From NCBI GenBank assembly GCA_963797265.1, contig CAWCOY010000003.1, forward strand, positions 558,001 through 622,000: a DNA stretch of 64,000 nucleotides. The letters are read 5' to 3'. The notes beneath the pieces were generated by a model. That model was given only the letters and a program-made list of their open reading frames with translations. It was not told where the DNA came from and searched no databases. Below are positions 59,839 to 64,000 of the stretch, piece by piece; within the stretch, counting starts at the first letter, position 1, and every line of letters begins with the position of its first letter. The translations under genes were made by a program, and so were the position numbers. Source of the stretch: DASUPK01 sp963797265 (GTDB lineage: Bacteria > Actinomycetota > Thermoleophilia > Solirubrobacterales > 70-9).

Positions 59839-61142
59839 TAGCGACGGTACCGGGCCATCAATGCGGTCATCCGGTCCTGGATCACGTGCGCGCGGTTGAC
59901 GTCCACGCGGTTCATCAGCAGGGAGAAGACGACCGCGTGGTCGGCGTCCTCGGGTCCCTGGAAGCAGTAGCCCGACAGGGCGCTGACCCCGTTCAGCGTG
60001 CCGGTCTTGGCGTGGCAGCGACCGCGGGCGGCGGTGCCGCGCATGCGGTGGGCCAGCGTGCCGCTTCGACCGGCCACGGCGAGAGAGTTCTCCCAGGCGT
60101 CGCGCTGCCGCCGCTGGTCGGCCTGTGAGTCGACCGGAGTGTTCTCGTCCACCCCGATCATCGAGTCGAGCAGCTTGACCACCGACTTGGGCGAGGCCTT
60201 GTTGCGGCGGGTGAGACCCGAGCCGTTCTCCCCGTTGAACCTCGCGCCCTGCTCGGCAGCGAACTTCCTGACCACGGAGATCCCCGCGGCGGTCGAGCCC
60301 GAGCCTCCGAACTGCCCGCCGATGTCCTTGAGCAGCATCTCGGCATAGAAGTTGTTGGAAGGGACGTTCGTGTCTTGGATCAGGTCGGCCATCGTCGGGG
60401 ACCCGTAGTCGCCAACCTGCACCGCGCTCGACGGAACAACCCCGGGCGTGACGCTGTTGCCGACCGAGATGCCGTCCTTGCGCAGGGCGTCGCGGAAGCG
60501 CTGGGCGGCGGTCTTCGCCGGGTCGCCGGGGGAACCGCCGTCGATGGTGAGCGCGGAGAGCGTCCCGATTCGCTCGGCGCTGATCCCGTGCTCGGGGATG
60601 CCGGTGACCTGGTCGAGGAAGAAGTCGTCGTAGAGGAGCGGCCCCTGCACGGCCCGCACGCCGGCTGCGCGCACGCGGTCGGCGAGCTTGGCGAGTCCGC
60701 TGCCGCTCAGCGTCGGGTCACCCTGGCCGCGCAGGTAGAGGCCCTGGCTCACTCCGTCGGAGACGTCGTCGATCGACCAGGCGGTGGTGTGGAGCCGGTC
60801 CTCGGGCTCGAATCGCCCCAGGGCGGTCGAGGTCGTGAAGAGCTTCGAGTTGGAGGCGAGGATCCGGGGGCGGCCGGCCTTGCGCGCGAAGAGCACCCTG
60901 TTGTCGCTTGCGTCGATGACGAAGGCGCCGCTGCGGCCGACCCTGCGGAAGAGCTTGGCGAGGCCCCGCGAGAGCTTGGAGGCGGTGACCGACTTGTGCG
61001 CCTTCGCGGAGGCATGCGCGATCGGCGTGCTGAACGCCTCGTCGGGGTTGCCGCTGCCCGCCTGGGCGCCCGCGGGCACCGCGAACGCCGCCGCGCTCAC
61101 CAGCGCGAGCGTGATCGCCCCTCTGCGCACCGTCAGCCCCAT
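59838..61142 (-). CDS. dacB: D-alanyl-D-alanine carboxypeptidase/endopeptidase (PBP4 family, S13)
   Basis: 434 residues with a signal peptide (ITLALVSAAAFAVPAGAQAG). The three active-site motifs are present: S-x-x-K in ILASNSKLFT, S-x-N in VPSNNFYAEM and K-T-G in CHAKTGTLNG. It trims or cleaves peptidoglycan cross-links outside the membrane. Its stop overlaps the truncated fragment, and it is divergent from the patatin gene. Confidence 0.92.
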   Translation of the reverse strand: MGLTVRRGAITLALVSAAAFAVPAGAQAGSGNPDEAFSTPIAHASAKAHKSVTASKLSRGLAKLFRRVGRSGAFVIDASDNRVLFARKAGRPRILASNSKLFTTSTALGRFEPEDRLHTTAWSIDDVSDGVSQGLYLRGQGDPTLSGSGLAKLADRVRAAGVRAVQGPLLYDDFFLDQVTGIPEHGISAERIGTLSALTIDGGSPGDPAKTAAQRFRDALRKDGISVGNSVTPGVVPSSAVQVGDYGSPTMADLIQDTNVPSNNFYAEMLLKDIGGQFGGSGSTAAGISVVRKFAAEQGARFNGENGSGLTRRNKASPKSVVKLLDSMIGVDENTPVDSQADQRRQRDAWENSLAVAGRSGTLAHRMRGTAARGRCHAKTGTLNGVSALSGYCFQGPEDADHAVVFSLLMNRVDVNRAHVIQDRMTALMARYRR

Positions 61143-61213
61143 GCGTTGTGGGTGAAACAGGCGGTAGCCGCCTAGGTTGCGGTAGCTCGGCTGGCCACAC
61201 AGCCAGCCCTTGC

Positions 61214-61219
61214 CATAAT
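61214..61219 (+). promoter_or_regulatory. Possible -10 element of the patatin gene
   Basis: CATAAT ends 10 bases before the ATG at 61230, and the only other start (GTG 61221) lies too close to it. There is no ribosome site in the gap. This supports ATG 61230 and a near-leaderless transcript. Confidence 0.35.
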
Positions 61220-61229
61220 CGTGGGCCGA

Positions 61230-62519
61230 ATGGGGAAAGTCGTCCAGCTCGACGGCCCCGACAGAAAGCCGCGCGGCAGCAGAGGGAGGGGGAGGCGCGG
61301 ACGGGGCGACAGGACCGCGCTCGTCCTCGGCGGCGGCGGGTTCACCGGCGGCGTCTACGAGATGGGCGCGCTGCGCGCCTTCGACCTGCTCGCCGTCAAC
61401 CGGACGGTCAACGAGTTCGACATCTACGTCGGCACGAGCGCCGGCTCATTCGTGGCGAGCATGGTCGCGAACGGCATCACGCCGGAGGAGATGTTCCGCG
61501 TCCTCGACAAGGCGCTGCCGTCCCCGATTGAGAACGCGTCGCTGCGCACCCTGCTGCGACCGAACTACAAGGGCTTCGCGGGCCGTCTGGTCCAGCTGCC
61601 CCTCAGGATGGCCGCCATGGTCAGGCAGCTGGCGGGGAACGTCGGTGAGGTCTCGATGGTGGACCTCGTCATGGGGCTCGCGGAGGGCCTGCCCGCCGGC
61701 GTCTACCACAACCGCGGCATCGAGCAGTACGTGCGCAACGTGCTCGCCGATCCGGACCGGACCAACGACTTCCGCGAGCTCGGGAGCGAGCTTCGGATCG
61801 TGGCCACCGATCTGGATACCTGCGAGCGGATCGTCTTCGGGGAGGGGGAGTGGGACAACGTCCCGATCTCCCGCGCCGTCGCCGCCTCGGGCGCGCTCCC
61901 GATCGTCTACGAGCCCTACGAGCTGCGCGGCAGGCAGCTGATCGACGGAGGAATCATCTCCACCACCAACGTCGACGTCGCGGTCGAGGCCGGCGCCAAG
62001 TTCATCGTCGTGGTCAATCCGCTGGTTCCCTACGTGAACGACTTCGAGACTCGCATCCCGACGGTCTTTGGATCCCGGGTCCGCCGCGTCTCCGACATGG
62101 GGATGCCGGCCATCGGCAACCAGGCCTTCCGCCTGCTCGCTCATGCCCGCCTCCACATGGCCGTGCAGTCGTGGAAAGAGCGCTTCCCCGACGTCGACAT
62201 CATCCTGATCGAGCCCGAGTTCAACGACGAGCTGATGTTCGGGACCTCCATCCTCGACTACTCGGCTCGCCTGCAGATCGCGAAGCACGGCTTCGAGTCC
62301 GTCACCGTGGCGTTGGCGCGGGACTACCAGCGCTACAAGGAGATCGCGGCGCGCCACGGGATCGAAATCTCGGCGCGCCGGGTGCGGCGCGTGCTCGAGA
62401 CGGTCGAGGAGGAGGAGAGGGGAATGTCCGCCTGGCGCCGGGTGCTCGAGCAGACGACGGGCGCGTTGCTGCGCCAGTCCGGCGAGGACGAGGCCGCGGA
62501 GTCGAGCGCGCAGAAGTAG
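61230..62519 (+). CDS. Patatin-like phospholipase
   Basis: 429 residues from ATG 61230. After a basic N-terminus comes GGGGFTGGVYEMGALRAFDL (oxyanion loop), the GTSAGS nucleophile motif, and LIDGGI with the catalytic aspartate of the Ser-Asp dyad. Patatin-like enzymes hydrolyse acyl esters of lipids. There is no signal peptide, so it is cytoplasmic or membrane-associated. Convergent with the AHSA1 pseudogene, 7 bases away. Confidence 0.87.
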   Translation: MGKVVQLDGPDRKPRGSRGRGRRGRGDRTALVLGGGGFTGGVYEMGALRAFDLLAVNRTVNEFDIYVGTSAGSFVASMVANGITPEEMFRVLDKALPSPIENASLRTLLRPNYKGFAGRLVQLPLRMAAMVRQLAGNVGEVSMVDLVMGLAEGLPAGVYHNRGIEQYVRNVLADPDRTNDFRELGSELRIVATDLDTCERIVFGEGEWDNVPISRAVAASGALPIVYEPYELRGRQLIDGGIISTTNVDVAVEAGAKFIVVVNPLVPYVNDFETRIPTVFGSRVRRVSDMGMPAIGNQAFRLLAHARLHMAVQSWKERFPDVDIILIEPEFNDELMFGTSILDYSARLQIAKHGFESVTVALARDYQRYKEIAARHGIEISARRVRRVLETVEEEERGMSAWRRVLEQTTGALLRQSGEDEAAESSAQK

Positions 62520-62526
62520 GGGCGCT

Positions 62527-62970
62527 TCAGGCGGCCAACAGCGCCTCGAGTTTGTCGAGAACGCTGGTCCAGCCGGCCCGCGCCTCGGGGGAAGTCTCGT
62601 CGGTGTGCGGGCCCTGGGTCACGGTGACCGTGGTCCGGTCGCCGTCCTCCTCGAAGACGACCCGTGTCGTCAGCCACTCCGGGAAGCCGAGGTCCGGCTG
62701 GGGCGGGGATTCGAGCAACAGCAGCTCCGGCTCGGAGATCTGGACGATCTCGAACCGCACCGGATAGTTCTGGCCGGAGCTCGAATCGACCATCGAGTAC
62801 TCGATCACTCCACCGGGACGGGCATCGACCTCGATTGAGGAGCGCGGGACTTCCAGGCCCTCAGGGGCCAACCACGCAGCGAGCTGATCCGGGTCGAGTC
62901 AGGCGCGGAAGACGAGCTCGCGCGGCGCATTGAAGGTCCGGGTGATCCGGACATCGCGGCCGGCCGTCAA
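62527..62970 (-). pseudogene. AHSA1/SRPBCC-family gene with an internal stop codon
   Basis: From a TTG at 62970 the frame reads a normal AHSA1 start (DVRITRTFNAPRELVFRA), then TGA at codon 24 (62899-62901), then continues in the same frame as LDPDQLAAWLAPEGLEVPRS to a normal end (RAGWTSVLDKLEALLAA). Family members usually have Trp at this place (VFRAWTDP), so TGG to TGA is a single-base change. The TTG overlaps the arsR stop by four bases, so the two were an operon. ArsR-AHSA1 pairs are common. Confidence 0.75.
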
Positions 62971-63299
62971 CGCCGCGACCCCTGAATCCTCTCCAGGTGC
63001 TCGCCGAGCCGGTCCAGCCGTCCCTCCCAGGTCACCCGACAGGCTTGCATCCAGGTGTCTGCCTCGTCCAGGGGCTCGGGCCGGAAGCTGGTCGGGCGCG
63101 ACTGGGCCACTCGTGTGCGTGAGATTAGACCGGCGCGTTCGAGCACCTTCAGGTGTCGCGAGATCGCCGGGGGGCTGACCGAAAAGGGCTTCGCCAGCTC
63201 GGCGACCGTCGCCTCTCCCTCGGCGAGGCGGTCGAGGATCGCGCGCCGTGTGGGGTTAGCCAGCGCGGCGAAGGTCAGGCTGAGCCGGTCGGTCGCCAT
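62967..63299 (-). CDS. ArsR-family (winged helix) transcriptional regulator
   Basis: 110 residues with ALANPTRRAILDRLAEGEAT and the recognition helix region SVSPPAISRHLKVLERAGLI. There are no metal-binding cysteines, so it belongs to the group often paired with AHSA1 or DHFR-like genes rather than metal sensors. It is divergent from the RibD/DHFR-like gene and probably controls both units through the AT-rich intergenic palindrome. Confidence 0.88.
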   Translation of the reverse strand: MATDRLSLTFAALANPTRRAILDRLAEGEATVAELAKPFSVSPPAISRHLKVLERAGLISRTRVAQSRPTSFRPEPLDEADTWMQACRVTWEGRLDRLGEHLERIQGSRR

Positions 63300-63355
63300 T
63301 GATCTTTGATAACGATACGGTTAATTAACGGGATGGTAATCGACTGGAGGCTGCA
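63300..63355. promoter_or_regulatory. Divergent promoter region with palindrome
   Basis: This 56-base gap is strikingly AT-rich for the window. GTTAATTAAC (63320-63329) is a perfect 10-bp palindrome flanked by related ATAACGATA and GATGGTAAT half-sites, a plausible ArsR operator. TATCGT on the minus strand may be the arsR -10 box. TGGAGG before 63356 is the ribosome site of the plus-strand gene. Confidence 0.45.
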
Positions 63356-63958
63356 ATGGGCGCAACCGTTCTCTACATGTCCATGTCGTTCGACGGGTTC
63401 ATCGCCGGCCCCAACGAGGGACCCGACAACGGGCTAGGCGACGGCGGGCACCGCCTGCACGAGTGGTTCATGACGGACAGCGGTGATGTGGACCTCGACG
63501 CCTTGCGCCGTTCGGATGGCGTCAACGGCAAGGTCGTCGACGAGTTCATGTCCACCGGGGCGACTGTCGCCGGTCAGAGGACCTTCGAGTGGGCGGGCGG
63601 CTGGGGCGGCGACCACCATGACGGCGTGCCGATCTTCATCTACAGCCGCCAGAAGCCCGGCATCGACATCAGCCAGTGGCCGCTCGTCACCTACGTGGAC
63701 GACGTCAGCTCCGCGATGAGGGGAGCCAAAGAGGCCGCGAGCGAGAAGAACGTGCTGGTCCACGGCGCGGCGGTCGCGCAGCTGGCACTCGCCGCCGGCG
63801 TCCTCGACGAGATGGAGCTCCACGTCGTGCCGGTGCTGTTCGGTCAGGGACGCCGCCTCTTCGACAACCTCGATCCCGAGCAGATCGAGCTGGAGCGCAC
63901 CAGGATTCTCGAGGGCGAGGGCGGCGTCACCCACATGCACTACCGGGTCCGGCGCTAA
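63356..63958 (+). CDS. Dihydrofolate-reductase/RibD C-terminal family protein
   Basis: 200 residues beginning MGATVLYMSMSFDGFIAGPN, with GATVAGQRTFEWAGGWGGDH in the middle and VHGAAVAQLALAAGVLDEME, then VVPVLFGQGRRLFDNL, near the end, the usual pattern of RibD_C reductase-like proteins. NADPH-dependent reductase activity is likely from the fold; the substrate is unknown. It is divergent from arsR with a good GGAGG site. The last 42 bases of the window after it hold nothing I can assign. Confidence 0.85.
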   Translation: MGATVLYMSMSFDGFIAGPNEGPDNGLGDGGHRLHEWFMTDSGDVDLDALRRSDGVNGKVVDEFMSTGATVAGQRTFEWAGGWGGDHHDGVPIFIYSRQKPGIDISQWPLVTYVDDVSSAMRGAKEAASEKNVLVHGAAVAQLALAAGVLDEMELHVVPVLFGQGRRLFDNLDPEQIELERTRILEGEGGVTHMHYRVRR

Positions 63959-64000
63959 CGGCGGTGCACGTCCCGGGCGGTCGCCTGGTCGGTCGGCTTG

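Overview
The window is a high-GC bacterial chromosome segment. It carries a near-complete actinobacterial-type ribosomal and RNA polymerase super-cluster flanked by secreted and accessory genes. I infer a member of the Actinomycetota, most likely a Thermoleophilia/Solirubrobacterales-type organism. The grounds are very GC-rich codon use, frequent GTG/TTG starts, zinc-type S14, L33 and L36, unusually long charged tails on many ribosomal proteins, and secreted proteins of a style I associate with that group. This placement is an inference from sequence style, not a database result. I saw no rRNA, tRNA, CRISPR array, insertion sequence or replication origin.

Layout. (1) 1-14.65 kb is a cell-surface/secreted region: the 3' part of a giant repeat protein (lectin-like, Ig-like, cadherin-like and RTX modules), a small patch of decayed gene fragments, a large lipase-like protein on the minus strand, a Tat-exported PhoD-type phosphatase, a beta-helix protein and a small lipoprotein. 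(2) 14.8-26.5 kb: rpmG-secE-nusG-rplK-rplA, then rplJ-rplL behind an L10-type leader with an attenuator, then rpoB-rpoC from a well-formed promoter. (3) 26.6-27.9 kb: three small minus-strand genes (VOC protein, membrane protein, HAD-like protein). (4) 28.0-34.1 kb: the str cluster rpsL-rpsG-fusA-tuf, interrupted by a minus-strand pair of paralogous membrane proteins. (5) 34.2-51.2 kb: the S10-spc-alpha clusters in canonical order from rpsJ to rplQ. infA is missing from its usual place, and a truncated, frameshifted ltrA-like gene sits there instead. (6) 51.2-55.8 kb: an insert with a DUF1330 protein, a TetR regulator, two sulfatases and a small membrane protein. (7) 55.9-64 kb: truA, surE, ligA, dacB, a patatin-like phospholipase, an ArsR regulator with a nonsense-mutated AHSA1 gene, and a RibD/DHFR-like protein.

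How the parts work together. Most of the window builds and feeds the translation and transcription machinery: about 30 ribosomal proteins, RNA polymerase beta, beta' and alpha, NusG, EF-G, EF-Tu, the SecY and SecE translocon subunits, adenylate kinase and methionine aminopeptidase. Genes are packed with overlaps of a few bases (ATGA, GTGA, TAGTG), which suggests translational coupling. Several promoters place a TANNNT -10 element about 8-10 bases before a start codon that lacks a Shine-Dalgarno sequence (rpsL, rpsE, the first sulfatase, surE, the patatin gene). This points to leaderless or near-leaderless transcripts.

I did not find a clearly new multi-gene defence or biosynthetic system. The most noteworthy items are the charged extensions across the ribosomal proteins and polymerase, the paralogous membrane pair lodged in the str operon with a 118-bp palindrome at its 3' end, a TetR/sulfatase promoter with a palindrome in its spacer, and several genes caught in decay (ltrA, AHSA1, fragments at 7.4-7.7 kb and 59.7 kb).
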